Shown: positions 9,177-17,832, numbered from the stretch's first letter. The stretch is 64,000 bases of DNA from Nocardioides jejuensis (GCF_004337475.1 NZ_SJZJ01000016.1:62001-126000), one strand, 5' to 3'. The notes: generated by a model not told the origin, from the letters alone. Made by a program: numbers and translations.

Positions 9177-10064
9177 TCAGGCCTGGAGGGCGGCGAGCGC
9201 CTCGAAGATCTCGCGCGTCGCCTTCGAGCGGTTCAGCGTGTAGAAGTGCAGGCCCGGGGCACCGCCGTCGAGCAGCTCCCGGCAGAGCTCGGTCGCGAGA
9301 CGGATGCCGTTGGCGCGGATCTCCGCCGGCTCGGTGAGCCCGTCGAACGTCGCCACGACGTGCTCCGGCACGGACGTGCCGATCAGCTCGCCCTGCTTGG
9401 CGATCGCGTTGAGGTTCAGGATCGGCATGATGCCCGGGAGGATCGGCATGTCGACGCCGTGCGCACGCACCCGCTCGACCAGCGCGAAGTAGTCCTTCGC
9501 GTCGAAGAACATCTGCGTCACCGCGAACTCGGCACCGGCGCGGGCCTTCTCAACCAGCACCTCCGCGTCGTGGTCCAGCGAGGCCGCCGACGGGTGGCCC
9601 TCCGGGAACGCCGCGACGCCGACGCTGAAGCCGCCCTTGGCGGCCGCGAGCTGCACCAGCTCCACCGCGTGCTCGAAGCCGCCGTCGGTCGGGGTCCAGT
9701 CAGCGCGCGGACCCTCCTTCGGGTCGCCGCGCAGCGCGAGGACGTTGGCGACGCCCGCGTCGGCGTACGCCGCGAGGATCTCGTCGAGCTCGTCCTTGGT
9801 GTGGCCGACGCAGGTCAGGTGGGCCATCGGCAGCAGGCTCGTCTCGTCGACGATGCGGCGCGTGATGTCGACGGTGCGGTCGCGCGTGGAACCACCCGCG
9901 CCGTACGTCACGGAGACGAACGTCGGCCGGTAGTCCTCGAGCTCGCGGATCGCCTGCCACAGCTGCGTCTCGCCGGCCTCGTCCTTGGGCGGGAAGAACT
10001 CGAAGGAGATGCTGCGCTCGCCGGAGCGGATGCGCTCAGCGATGCTGCGTGTGGCCTGCGTCAT
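9177..10064 (-). CDS. metF: 5,10-Methylenetetrahydrofolate reductase
   Basis: 295 aa, normal length for bacterial MetF. ISFEFFPPKDEAGE (about residues 19-32), FVSVTYGAGGSTRDRT and NVLALRGDP are core motifs of the FAD-containing TIM barrel that reduces CH2-THF to CH3-THF for methionine synthesis. ATG 10064 has TACGCT 7 nt upstream (leaderless), divergent from the polyprenyl synthase promoter 68 bp away. Its partner here corresponds to the Rv2172c-Rv2173 pair of M. tuberculosis. Confidence 0.93.
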   Translation of the reverse strand: MTQATRSIAERIRSGERSISFEFFPPKDEAGETQLWQAIRELEDYRPTFVSVTYGAGGSTRDRTVDITRRIVDETSLLPMAHLTCVGHTKDELDEILAAYADAGVANVLALRGDPKEGPRADWTPTDGGFEHAVELVQLAAAKGGFSVGVAAFPEGHPSAASLDHDAEVLVEKARAGAEFAVTQMFFDAKDYFALVERVRAHGVDMPILPGIMPILNLNAIAKQGELIGTSVPEHVVATFDGLTEPAEIRANGIRLATELCRELLDGGAPGLHFYTLNRSKATREIFEALAALQA

Positions 10065-10131
10065 GGGACGAAGCGTAATGAGAGGTCTGGTCCGGTCACG
10101 ACCATGTCCACGCCCTCGCTACCCTGCACGC

Positions 10132-11208
10132 GTGACCTCCGCCGTGCACCTGTTCGACCCTGCCGCCTTCCGCGACGCCGTCCAGATGGTGCTCGACGAG
10201 TTCCTCGACGAGCAGGCCGAGCGCCTCGCACCCCTCGGCCCGGACGCCGCAGCGCTCGTCGCCGAGGCGCGGATCGCGGTCACCGGAGGCAAGCGCCTGC
10301 GCGCTGCGTTCTGCCACGCGGGCTACGTCGCGGTGCGCCCGGAGATCGCCGACGAACGGGCGCTGCTGCGGGCCTGCGCCTCGCTCGAGCTGCTGCACGC
10401 CAGCGCGCTGGTCCACGACGACTACATGGACGCCTCCGACACCCGCCGTGGCCGCGCCGCGAGCCACCGGATCTTCGAGTCCGCCCACACCGACGCCGGC
10501 TGGGACGGCAACCCCCAGCAGTACGGCGCCGCTGCCGCGATCCTGCTGGGCGACCTGCTGCTGACCTGGGCCGACGAGCTCCTCCGCCGCTGCGGTCTCC
10601 CCCTCGCCGACGTGGCGCCGGCGCTCGACATGTTCGACCTGTGCCGGTCGGAGGTCGTGGCCGGCCAGTTCCTCGACGTGTCTGTCCAGGCCCGCGGGGT
10701 TGCCGACGTGGACACCGCGATGACCGTGCTGCGCTTCAAGTCGGCGAAGTACTCCGTCGAGCGACCGCTCCACATCGGCGCGGCACTGGCCGGCGCCAGC
10801 GACGCCCAGATCCAGGCGCTCACGGATTTCGGCGTGCCGCTCGGTGAGGCCTTCCAGCTCCGCGACGACCAGCTCGGCGTCTTCGGCGACCCGGCACTGA
10901 CCGGCAAGCCCGCTGGTGACGACCTGGTCGAGGGCAAGCGCACCGTCCTCGTGGCGATGGCGCTGGATGCCGCCCCTGCTCCCGAGGCGACCGTGCTGGA
11001 CGAGGCACTCGGCACGCCGCTGGACGACGCGATGGTCGACGAGCTCCGCCGGATCATCACGGCGGCAGGTGCCGACGTGAAGGTCGAGGCGCTGATCGAC
11101 GAGCTCACCGAGCGCTCGCTGGCCGCGCTCGACGCGGCGCCGCTCGATGCTGCGGCGAAGGGGACGCTGCGCGACCTTGCGGCCGCGGCGACCCGGCGTA
11201 CGACCTGA
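10132..11208 (+). CDS. Polyprenyl diphosphate synthase (IdsA2-like)
   Basis: 358 aa trans-isoprenyl diphosphate synthase. The first aspartate-rich motif DDYMD is at about residues 97-101, the second DDQLG near 245, with GKRLRAAFC early and AGQFLD in the middle. It elongates allylic diphosphates with IPP, probably to a GGPP-length product; chain length cannot be read with confidence. GTG 10132 has TACCCT 6 nt upstream. Neighbours match the metF-idsA2-Rv2175c-pknL order of mycobacteria. A 139-bp palindrome follows its stop. Confidence 0.88.
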   Translation: MTSAVHLFDPAAFRDAVQMVLDEFLDEQAERLAPLGPDAAALVAEARIAVTGGKRLRAAFCHAGYVAVRPEIADERALLRACASLELLHASALVHDDYMDASDTRRGRAASHRIFESAHTDAGWDGNPQQYGAAAAILLGDLLLTWADELLRRCGLPLADVAPALDMFDLCRSEVVAGQFLDVSVQARGVADVDTAMTVLRFKSAKYSVERPLHIGAALAGASDAQIQALTDFGVPLGEAFQLRDDQLGVFGDPALTGKPAGDDLVEGKRTVLVAMALDAAPAPEATVLDEALGTPLDDAMVDELRRIITAAGADVKVEALIDELTERSLAALDAAPLDAAAKGTLRDLAAAATRRTT

Positions 11209-11222
11209 GGGGTGCGCGCGGC

Positions 11223-11361
11223 GTTGGCAGCACAACCGTGTCGCCACACGCCCGCTCTCTGGATGCGGTGCTTGGTGTGATCACGACACGGCTGTGTCGT
11301 GGTCACACCGAGGCAGGGGTGCGAGAAACCGGCGCCATGGCGACACACGCGTGCCGCCAAC
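11223..11361. repeat. 139-bp imperfect palindromic element
   Basis: The outer arms GTTGGCAGCAC (11223-11233) and GTGCCGCCAAC (11351-11361) pair with one mismatch. GTGTCGCCA (11238-11246) pairs perfectly with TGGCGACAC (11338-11346). The tip GGTGTGATCACGACAC (11274-11289) pairs with GTGTCGTGGTCACACC (11294-11309) with one wobble and a 4-nt loop. No open frame explains it. It sits between convergent genes and could be a bidirectional terminator or a MITE/REP-like repeat; a second copy was not seen in the window. Confidence 0.8.
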
Positions 11362-11370
11362 CCGGCTCCG

Positions 11371-11652
11371 TCAGTCAGTCGGCTCGAGCAGCCAGACAGC
11401 GAACGCCGGCTCCGCGTCGGTGCGGTCGTCGAGCACGAGCATGATCCGGCCGAACCCCGTCGGGTCGTCGGCCTGCAGCGTCTGCCAGCCCGACCACTCG
11501 AGGCCGGTTGGCTCGGCCAGCTCGGCCAGGCAGTCGGCGAGGGCGTCCAGGTTGCGGCCGTAGTGCGCGGGGAAGCCGAGCGCGACGCCGAGACGGGCCA
11601 GGACTTCCTCGCGCGCGTCGGTGTCGGCGGTGTCGAGACGCACGGTCTTCAT
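11371..11652 (-). CDS. Barstar-family ribonuclease inhibitor
   Basis: 93 aa, barstar-sized. HYGRNLDALADCLAEL corresponds to the YGxNLDALWDCL helix of barstar; Asp36 and Asp40 align with barstar Asp35 and Asp39, which plug the barnase active site. The start ATG 11652 overlaps the stop of the upstream RNase gene as ATGA, so toxin and inhibitor are translated together. It presumably protects the cytoplasm from the RNase before export. No signal peptide is seen, as expected for an inhibitor. Confidence 0.88.
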   Translation of the reverse strand: MKTVRLDTADTDAREEVLARLGVALGFPAHYGRNLDALADCLAELAEPTGLEWSGWQTLQADDPTGFGRIMLVLDDRTDAEPAFAVWLLEPTD

Positions 11653-12146
11653 CGGGAGATCCGTTCGAACGAGGCGTAGTGGTCGCCGGTGTAATAGAGC
11701 TCGTGGTCGTCGCCCTCGATGATCCGGCGGGCGCCGCGGTCGCTCTCCCCCGGCGTCGGCACCGTGTACTCGTGGTAGTAGCCGCGCTCGTGCTCGGGGA
11801 GGAAACCCTCGAAGTTGCCGAAGACGACGCCGTCACGGTCATAGGGGTACGGACCGTTGCTGTCGATCAGCTCGATCGTGTGCGCAGCCTCGGCCGGGAG
11901 TTCACCGATGCGGACCAGCGGCAGGCCGGACGTCGGGTCGGTGCCGTTGCGCGCCGCCTGCGGGTCCTTGGACGGCGAGCCGACCGTCTGACCGGGGTTG
12001 ACCGGGACGCTCTGCTGCGACGCGTGCGAGGACCGGCGCGCGGAGTCCGGCGTACCGCTGTGCTGCTGCCAGAAGTACGCCGCCAGCGCGACCAGGAGCG
12101 CAACGAGCGCCGAGATCCACTGGCTCCTCGTCCGCGGCAGGCGCAT
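11649..12146 (-). CDS. Membrane-anchored guanyl-specific ribonuclease (RNase Sa/barnase type)
   Basis: 165 aa. One N-terminal hydrophobic helix (about residues 10-26, WISALVALLVALAAYFW) lacks an obvious signal-peptidase site, then a Ser/Pro linker and a catalytic domain from about 75 to 165. GYYHEYTVPTPG and YYTGDHYASF match RNase Sa. Glu126, Arg137, Arg141 and His156 occupy the catalytic positions. The disulfide cysteines of RNase Sa are absent. ATG 12146 overlaps the Rv2175c-like stop by one base (TGATG), and the barstar gene follows with an ATGA overlap. Probably an exported, anchored toxin or RNA scavenger. Confidence 0.88.
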   Translation of the reverse strand: MRLPRTRSQWISALVALLVALAAYFWQQHSGTPDSARRSSHASQQSVPVNPGQTVGSPSKDPQAARNGTDPTSGLPLVRIGELPAEAAHTIELIDSNGPYPYDRDGVVFGNFEGFLPEHERGYYHEYTVPTPGESDRGARRIIEGDDHELYYTGDHYASFERISR

Positions 12147-12511
12147 CAGCTGAACGCCTCGACGCGGGCTCGGCGCTGGACCTCGGAGCCACGGTTCTCG
12201 CGCAGGGCGTCGATCGGGCGGCCCGGCAGGTCCTGGTCGGTGAAGATCCACTGGATGCAGTCGCGGTCGCTCCAGCCGCCGTCGTGGAAGACGGTGAGCA
12301 GGCCGGACAGGCCCTTGACGACCTCGCCGTCCTGGACGAAGAGCGCGGGGACCTTCTGACCTGCGCCCTCGGTCGGGACCGCGCCGGCGAGCGAGTGCTC
12401 GCGAATCATCGTCCGGACCCGGTTGACGCTGACGCCGAGCGCCTTGGCGGTCCCGTGCCAGTCGAGCCAGTCGGAGACGAGGACAGAGAGATCGGTGTTC
12501 GCGTCAGTCAC
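12146..12511 (-). CDS. Rv2175c-like DNA-binding protein
   Basis: 121 aa from GTG 12511, which has GGGAGA about 8 nt upstream; a TTG at 12532 is an in-frame alternative. The sequence VSDWLDWHGTAKALGVSVNR is a winged-helix/HTH start as in M. tuberculosis Rv2175c, which is a DNA-binding substrate of PknL. The pknL homologue lies 0.9 kb away in the opposite direction, matching that arrangement. Here it also leads a coupled operon with the RNase and barstar genes, so it may control them; that link is inferred from overlap only. Confidence 0.82.
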   Translation of the reverse strand: MTDANTDLSVLVSDWLDWHGTAKALGVSVNRVRTMIREHSLAGAVPTEGAGQKVPALFVQDGEVVKGLSGLLTVFHDGGWSDRDCIQWIFTDQDLPGRPIDALRENRGSEVQRRARVEAFS

Positions 12512-12624
12512 GGGAGAAGTCTCCCACGGCAACCGCCACTCACTATTTTCACTCCAGACCCTTGAGCCCCAGCAGAACCACGGGTTACTGTCAATCGTTC
12601 GTTCGGACTACTTTTCGGGGAAAC

Positions 12625-13398
12625 ATGACCGCCACCCGCACGATCCACCGTCTGCTCACCGGCGTCCTCGCGACCGCCCTCACCGGAGCGACTCTGGCCC
12701 TGGCTGGACCGGCGGAGGCACACCACCGCGACCTGCCGTCCGGGCGCACGATGACGAAGCACACCGTCCGCGCCGGCGAGACCGCCACCGAGCTCGCGGT
12801 CCGCTACCACGCCTGGACCGACGAGCTGATCAGCTACAACCACCTCGGCCGCAGCGGTCACCTGTACGTCGGTCAGCACATCGTCATCCCGCAGGTCACC
12901 GCCCGCCTGCACCACAAGCCGAAGCCGACAGCGCACCACGACAAGCGCTCGCCGAAGGCGACGAAGTCGTCGTGGAAGCACGCGGACCCGTCCCGCGCCC
13001 GGGTGCGGTCGGAGATCATCCGGACGGCCCGCGCCCACGGGGTCGACCCCGAGCTCGCGCTCGCGGTGTCATGGCAGGAGTCCGGGTGGCAGATGCACCA
13101 CGTCTCCTGGGCCTCGGCGGTCGGCGCCATGCAGGTCCTGCCCAGCACCGGCACCTGGATGAGCATGTACGCCGGTCGCCCGCTGCACCTGACGCGACTG
13201 CACGACAACGTGCTCGCCGGCGTACTCCTGCTGAAGGTGCTCGACCGCAGCACGCGGACGACGACGTCGCAGATCGCGGCGTACTACCAGGGGCTCGGCG
13301 CCGTGCGGGAGCACGGGCTCTACACCGACACCCGGCGCTACGTGGCCAACGTGAAGTACCTGAAGAAGCGTCTCGAGCACGGCTGGCGTCCGGCCTGA
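12625..13398 (+). CDS. LysM-containing lytic transglycosylase
   Basis: 257 aa. ATG 12625 (CGGGGAAAC upstream) starts a signal peptide ending AGPAEA-HH near residue 32. A LysM domain follows (KHTVRAGETATELAVRYHAW to LYVGQHIVIP, about 41-90), then a basic linker and an SLT-type domain from about 128: VSWQESGWQMHHVSWASAVG contains the catalytic Glu, followed by GAMQVLP and AAYYQG. It is probably secreted to cut peptidoglycan glycan strands. A TACTGT at 12585-12590 could be its -10. It lies between the divergent Rv2175c-like gene and pknL. Confidence 0.88.
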   Translation: MTATRTIHRLLTGVLATALTGATLALAGPAEAHHRDLPSGRTMTKHTVRAGETATELAVRYHAWTDELISYNHLGRSGHLYVGQHIVIPQVTARLHHKPKPTAHHDKRSPKATKSSWKHADPSRARVRSEIIRTARAHGVDPELALAVSWQESGWQMHHVSWASAVGAMQVLPSTGTWMSMYAGRPLHLTRLHDNVLAGVLLLKVLDRSTRTTTSQIAAYYQGLGAVREHGLYTDTRRYVANVKYLKKRLEHGWRPA

Positions 13399-13444
13399 GC
13401 GCGCCGCGCCGCGGCAACGGCCACCCATCCGTACGATGACGCCC

Positions 13445-15421
13445 GTGGATCCTCGAGTCGAACGGGACCCCAGCGACCCGTTGATCGGACGGCTGCTGGA
13501 CGGTCGTTACCGCATTGGCGCCCGCGTGGCGCGCGGTGGCATGGCGTCCGTCTACGAGGCCACCGATGTCCGCCTCGACCGCACCGTGGCCGTCAAGATC
13601 ATGCACCCGGGCATGGGCGACGGCTCGGCGGACGACGACTTCGCGCAGCGCTTCGTCCGTGAGGCGCGCGCCGCTGCACGCCTGTCGCACCCCAACGTCG
13701 TCGCGGTCTTCGACCAGGGCACCGACGGCGACACCGTCTTCCTCGTCATGGAGTACGTCCCGGGGCAGACGCTCCGCGACGTGATCCGTGCTGAGGCTCC
13801 GCTCAGCCCACGTCGCGCGCTCGCGCTCCTCGAGCCCGTCGTCGCCGCGCTGGCGGTCGCCCACCAGACCGGCCTGATCCACCGCGACATCAAGCCGGAG
13901 AACGTCCTCATCGCCGAGGACGGCCAGATGAAGGTCGCCGACTTCGGCCTCGCGAAGGCGGTCAGCGCCGACACCCAGCACACCGCCACCGGCGGCGTCC
14001 TGATCGGCACCGTCTCCTACCTCGCGCCCGAGCTCGTCGTCGACGGTCGCGCCGATGCGCGCGCCGACGTCTACGCGGCCGGCGTCGTGCTCCACGAGCT
14101 GCTCACCGGCCAGAAGCCGCACCAGGGCGAGAGCCCGATCCAGGTCGCCTGGAAGCACGTCCACGAAGACATCCCGGCCCCGTCGCAGCTGGTCCCCGGC
14201 CTCCCGGCGTACGTCGACGCGCTGGTCGCCCGCGCCACGGCGCGCGACCGCGGCCTGCGGCCCGCCGACGGCGGGGTGCTGCTGCGCCAGCTGCGTCGCG
14301 TGCGCAACGCGGTCGACGCTGGCATCCAGGACGACCCGGACCTCCTCGCGGACCTCGCCCTGCCCGTGGCCGCACCGATCGCGGACGACTACGACGAGCC
14401 GGACGACGTCGAGCACACGACGGAGGAGCCGCCGGCGTACGCGCTCTACGACCAGGCCTCCGACGAGGGCTGGGAGGGCGACGGCTGGGAAGGCACCGCC
14501 GTCGTCGCGGCCCAGTCGTGGGAGCACCAGACCCGCGGCTCACGTCGCGGACCGATCCTGCTGATCGCCGCGCTCGTCCTCGCGCTGCTGCTGGGCATCG
14601 GCGCCTGGTGGTTCGGCTTCGCGCGCTACACGACGACGCCCGACGTCATCGGGCTCACCGCCGGCCAGGCCGAGACCAAGGTCGAAGCCGCGGGGCTGGA
14701 GTTCGACGGCTCCGAGACGGCGTACAGCGAGACGGTCGCTGCCGGCCGGGTGATCAGCACCGATCCCGGCGCGACCGGCAAGATCCTCCCCGGTCACACC
14801 GTCCACGCGGTCATCTCCAAGGGCAAGGAGCGCTACGCCGTCCCGACCCTGCGCGGCAAGTCCGAGGACGACGCCCAGCAGGCGCTGCTGGACACGCACC
14901 TCGCCTTCGGCCGCTCCACCCAGAAGTACGACGGCAAGGTCCCCGAGGGCCAGGTCATCACCAGCAACCCTGCCGCCGGCGAGATGCTCCCCCGCGACGC
15001 CGCGGTCGACCTCGTGATCAGCAAGGGCCCGAAGCCGATCGACGTCGTCGACTGGACGGGCAAGGCGTTCAAGGACGCCGAGCACTGGGCGAAGTCGAAG
15101 AAGCTGAAGGTCGAGAAGTCCGAGGAGTACAGCGATGACGTCGCCGAGGGCGATGTCATCTCCCAGGACCCGTCGGAGGGCGACGCCTTCAAGGGCGACA
15201 CCATCACCTTCGTGGTCTCCAAGGGACCCGAGCTCGTGACCATCCCGCGGGTCCGCGCGATGGGTGTCGACGCCGCGACCCAGACCCTCGAGGACGCCGG
15301 CTTCAAGGTCAGCGTCAAGCACAGCGAGCTCTACCTCGGCCTCGGGTACGTCTCCTCGGTCAAGCCCGGCGAGGGCGACAAGGCGCCCAAGGGCAGCACC
15401 GTGACGATCTACCTCGTCTGA
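13445..15421 (+). CDS. pknL: PASTA-domain serine/threonine protein kinase (PknL/Stk1 type)
   Basis: 658 aa. The N-terminal kinase domain (about 18-285) shows the Gly loop ARGGMASVYEA, VAVKIM Lys, HRDIKPENVL near 145 and DFGLAKA. An acidic juxtamembrane segment precedes one helix at about 371-393, then four PASTA repeats (about 397-658) that would bind muropeptides or lipid II outside. GTG 13445 has TACGAT 7 nt upstream; ATG 13436 overlaps that box. M. tuberculosis PknL is shorter and lacks PASTA repeats, so the symbol reflects synteny and the kinase domain, and the architecture resembles PknB. It likely regulates wall growth and the nearby Rv2175c-like protein. Confidence 0.9.
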   Translation: MDPRVERDPSDPLIGRLLDGRYRIGARVARGGMASVYEATDVRLDRTVAVKIMHPGMGDGSADDDFAQRFVREARAAARLSHPNVVAVFDQGTDGDTVFLVMEYVPGQTLRDVIRAEAPLSPRRALALLEPVVAALAVAHQTGLIHRDIKPENVLIAEDGQMKVADFGLAKAVSADTQHTATGGVLIGTVSYLAPELVVDGRADARADVYAAGVVLHELLTGQKPHQGESPIQVAWKHVHEDIPAPSQLVPGLPAYVDALVARATARDRGLRPADGGVLLRQLRRVRNAVDAGIQDDPDLLADLALPVAAPIADDYDEPDDVEHTTEEPPAYALYDQASDEGWEGDGWEGTAVVAAQSWEHQTRGSRRGPILLIAALVLALLLGIGAWWFGFARYTTTPDVIGLTAGQAETKVEAAGLEFDGSETAYSETVAAGRVISTDPGATGKILPGHTVHAVISKGKERYAVPTLRGKSEDDAQQALLDTHLAFGRSTQKYDGKVPEGQVITSNPAAGEMLPRDAAVDLVISKGPKPIDVVDWTGKAFKDAEHWAKSKKLKVEKSEEYSDDVAEGDVISQDPSEGDAFKGDTITFVVSKGPELVTIPRVRAMGVDAATQTLEDAGFKVSVKHSELYLGLGYVSSVKPGEGDKAPKGSTVTIYLV

Positions 15422-15442
15422 CCCGTGCTCTAGGGTCTGCGG

Positions 15443-16345
15443 GTGCTCTCCCCCGCTGATCTCGCTGCGTCCCGTCCCATCGGCTCCCACGTCCCCGTCG
15501 GCAAGGGCCTCGTGGCCGGCGCTCTCACGACGATGCGCGAGATCGGGCACGAGACGCTGCAGGTCTTCGTCGGCAACCCGCGCGGGTGGAAGCTCTCCGA
15601 CGGCAAGCCGGCGGAGGACAAGGAGTTCCGTCGCCAGATCGAGGCGAGCGGCACGCGCGCCTTCATCCACGCGCCGTACCTGGTCAACCTCGGATCGCCG
15701 ACGCCGGCGACGTACGAGAACTCCATCGCCGTCGTCGCGCACAACCTCAAGCGGGCAGCCGAGATCGGCGCCGAGGGCGTCGTCGTCCACACCGGCTCGT
15801 TCGTCGACCCGAGCGACTCCTCCGAGCGGTACGACGCGGCGATGCGCCAGGTCCGCGAGGGCCTGCTGCCGATCCTGGAGACCCTTGAGGGCGACGACGC
15901 ACCGTGGCTCCTGCTCGAACCGACCGCGGGCCAGGGCCGCTCGCTGTGCGCCGGTGTCGAGGACCTGACGGCGTACCTCGGGGCGCTGGATCTCCACCCG
16001 AAGGCGGGCATCTGCCTGGACACCTGCCACGTCTTCGCGGCAGGTGCGCCGCTCGACGAGGAGGGCGGCGCGGCCGCGACGCTCGACCGGATCGTGGAGA
16101 TCGGCGGCGAGGGTCGGCTGCGGCTGATCCACGCCAACGATTCGATGGACGTGCGGGGCGCGTTCAAGGACCGCCACCAGAACATCGGCGCCGGCCACAT
16201 CGGCCGTGACGCGTTTCGTGAGCTGTTCGCGCACCCGGCGACCGAGGGCGTTCCCTTCATCCTCGAGACGCCCGGCTCGCGCGAGTCGGCGGACGACCTG
16301 GCGACCCTCCAGGAGCTCCGCGCAGAGGCCGCTTCCCGGGGTTGA
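15443..16345 (+). CDS. nfo: Deoxyribonuclease IV (endonuclease IV, AP endonuclease family 2)
   Basis: 300 aa TIM-barrel metalloenzyme that nicks DNA 5' to abasic sites in base-excision repair. Metal-binding motifs are visible in order: ETLQVFVGNPRGW, FIHAPYLVNLGSP, LLLEPTAGQGRSL, GICLDTCHVFAAG, LIHANDS and KDRHQNIGAGHIG, followed by FILETPG near the end. GTG 15443 has TAGGGT 6 nt upstream (leaderless), 21 bp after pknL. Length and motifs are complete. Confidence 0.92.
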   Translation: MLSPADLAASRPIGSHVPVGKGLVAGALTTMREIGHETLQVFVGNPRGWKLSDGKPAEDKEFRRQIEASGTRAFIHAPYLVNLGSPTPATYENSIAVVAHNLKRAAEIGAEGVVVHTGSFVDPSDSSERYDAAMRQVREGLLPILETLEGDDAPWLLLEPTAGQGRSLCAGVEDLTAYLGALDLHPKAGICLDTCHVFAAGAPLDEEGGAAATLDRIVEIGGEGRLRLIHANDSMDVRGAFKDRHQNIGAGHIGRDAFRELFAHPATEGVPFILETPGSRESADDLATLQELRAEAASRG

Positions 16346-16404
16346 TCCAGGCGCGTGTCGGGCGCACGATGGAACGGCGGGGGCCGGCCGTCAGGAGACC
16401 CGAC

Positions 16405-16902
16405 ATGACAGGGCACGTCATCCATCTCAGCACCAGCATCCACGCCTCGCCCGAGGCTGTCTGGGACGTCCTCACCGACGTCCCGCACTACGGCGACATC
16501 CTGCGCAGCGTGAAGTCGACCCGCCTCCTCACCGATGACGGGTACGACGTCGGCACGGCGTGGGTCGAGGAGCGCACGTTCTTCGGGCACCACGGGCAGG
16601 AGGAGCTCCGCGTCACCGACAGCGACGCCCCGCGCCGCACGATCCACGAGACGTCTCTGCGCCACGACGCGATCCGCACGGCGTACTCCGTCCAGCCGAA
16701 CCGCGACGACACCACGCGTCTGCTGGTCACCGCCACGATGGACGTCACCGGCCGGTCGACCGCCGAGAAGGCGTTCTGGAACGCGTTCGGTGGGCACAGC
16801 TACAACGCGACGCGGCGGATGCTCGAGCAGGACCTCGAGGACATCCGGGTCGAGACCGAGCGGCGCAGCGGCGCCGCCACCGGAAGGCATCGCGCGAGCT
16901 GA
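16405..16902 (+). CDS. SRPBCC-family (START-like) protein
   Basis: 165 aa. ATG 16405 follows AGGAG by about 7 nt. HLSTSIHASPEAVWDVLTDV and VPHYGDILRSVKSTRLL are the N-terminal strand-helix pair of the polyketide_cyc/SRPBCC hydrophobic-pocket fold. A helical C-terminus (AFGGHSYNATRRMLEQDLED) closes it. No catalytic signature identifies a ligand. It lies 59 bp after nfo and 19 bp before a gene with its own leaderless promoter. Confidence 0.82.
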   Translation: MTGHVIHLSTSIHASPEAVWDVLTDVPHYGDILRSVKSTRLLTDDGYDVGTAWVEERTFFGHHGQEELRVTDSDAPRRTIHETSLRHDAIRTAYSVQPNRDDTTRLLVTATMDVTGRSTAEKAFWNAFGGHSYNATRRMLEQDLEDIRVETERRSGAATGRHRAS

Positions 16903-16921
16903 GTCGGGTTATGGTCCCCGG

Positions 16922-17770
16922 GTGAAGTACTGCATGAGCTGCGGTGCCGAGCTCGGGGCGGGGCGCTTCTGCACCAACTGCGGTACCCCGGTCGGCAGCG
17001 CGACACCCCCGGTCGAGCCCGTCGTCATCGTCACCACGGAAGCACCCGTTGGCGCGGCGTCCACAGCATCACGTGCGTCTGCCGGGCCCGCGGCGTCTGC
17101 GGCGCGTGTGCGCGCGGGGGCCGACCGACCCCACTGGACCGGCTGGATCCTGCTCGCGATCGGCATCGTGCTGGCCGTGGTGCTGGGCAGCTGCCTGGCC
17201 CGCGGCGGCGACCCGAAGTCGGCCGCGGCCCCGACTCCGTCAGCCACCTCGTCCTCCCCCGCGGCATCGCACACGCCCCTGCCCTCCGACAGCGGCCGGG
17301 CCGGCACGGACCTGGCCCGCGACGCCTCGGTGAAGGCGCCCGCACCGATCCGCCCGGGCACGGACCTCGCCGGCCACCGGGTGCCGTATCCGGCCAGCAA
17401 CATGCTCGACGGCAAGCGTGACTCGGCGTACCGCCTCGCGGGTGACGCGACAGGCACGGTGATCCGCTTCGACCTGGGTGGCGAGCGGACCGTGACCGCG
17501 GTGGGCCTGGTCAACGGCTACGCGAAGACGGACGGCGGCGTCGACTGGTACCCGCTGAACCGCCGGATCGAGGAGGTCGAGTGGCGCTTCGCCGACGGCA
17601 CGACGATCCAGCAGGACCTCGTCGACACCGACGACCTCCAGGCCATGCAGATCCACCCCGAGAAGACCGACTGGGTCGAGCTCACCCTGGTCAGGGTCAG
17701 CTCGCCCGGCGACGGTCGTCGCGGCAAGGACACCACCGCGATCAGTGACTTCCTGCTGCTCGGCAGCTGA
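16922..17770 (+). CDS. Zinc-ribbon membrane protein with discoidin/NADase-type glycan-binding domain
   Basis: 282 aa. MKYCMSCGAELGAGRFCTNC is a CxxC-CxxC zinc ribbon in the cytoplasm; one helix at about 78-98 (ILLAIGIVLAVVLGSCLA); a Ser/Thr/Pro spacer; and an extracellular domain (about 140-282) with VPYPASNMLDGKRDSAYRL and TVIRFDLGG typical of F5/8-type or NADase-associated glycan-binding modules. GTG 16922 has TATGGT 6 nt upstream. It may sense or hold wall glycans; no enzyme domain is attached. The first hairpin repeat begins 10 nt after its stop. Confidence 0.82.
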   Translation: MKYCMSCGAELGAGRFCTNCGTPVGSATPPVEPVVIVTTEAPVGAASTASRASAGPAASAARVRAGADRPHWTGWILLAIGIVLAVVLGSCLARGGDPKSAAAPTPSATSSSPAASHTPLPSDSGRAGTDLARDASVKAPAPIRPGTDLAGHRVPYPASNMLDGKRDSAYRLAGDATGTVIRFDLGGERTVTAVGLVNGYAKTDGGVDWYPLNRRIEEVEWRFADGTTIQQDLVDTDDLQAMQIHPEKTDWVELTLVRVSSPGDGRRGKDTTAISDFLLLGS

Positions 17771-17779
17771 TCCCCGCGA

Positions 17780-17832
17780 TACCGATCAGTAGAGCCCTTT
17801 TCAGAGCCAAATAGGGGCCGTACTGATCGGTA
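17780..17832. repeat. 53-bp hairpin repeat, copy 1
   Basis: Perfect 12-bp arms TACCGATCAGTA (17780-17791) and TACTGATCGGTA (17821-17832) enclose 29 nt, in which GCCC (17794-17797) can pair with GGGC (17815-17818). It begins 10 nt after the stop of the glycan-binding gene. The same arms, the same 29-nt spacing and an inner C-run/G-run in the same orientation recur at 18945-18997 on the far side of the DUF559 gene. Confidence 0.9.

Noticed and set aside
7863..11208. Carotenoid gene cluster
   Set aside because: A CrtI-like flavoprotein and a polyprenyl synthase are near each other but separated by metF on the other strand, each with its own promoter, and no phytoene synthase is present.
16535..16921. 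N-terminal extension of the zinc-ribbon gene across the SRPBCC gene
   Set aside because: The extension is out-of-frame SRPBCC sequence; the zinc ribbon begins right after GTG 16922 with a leaderless promoter.
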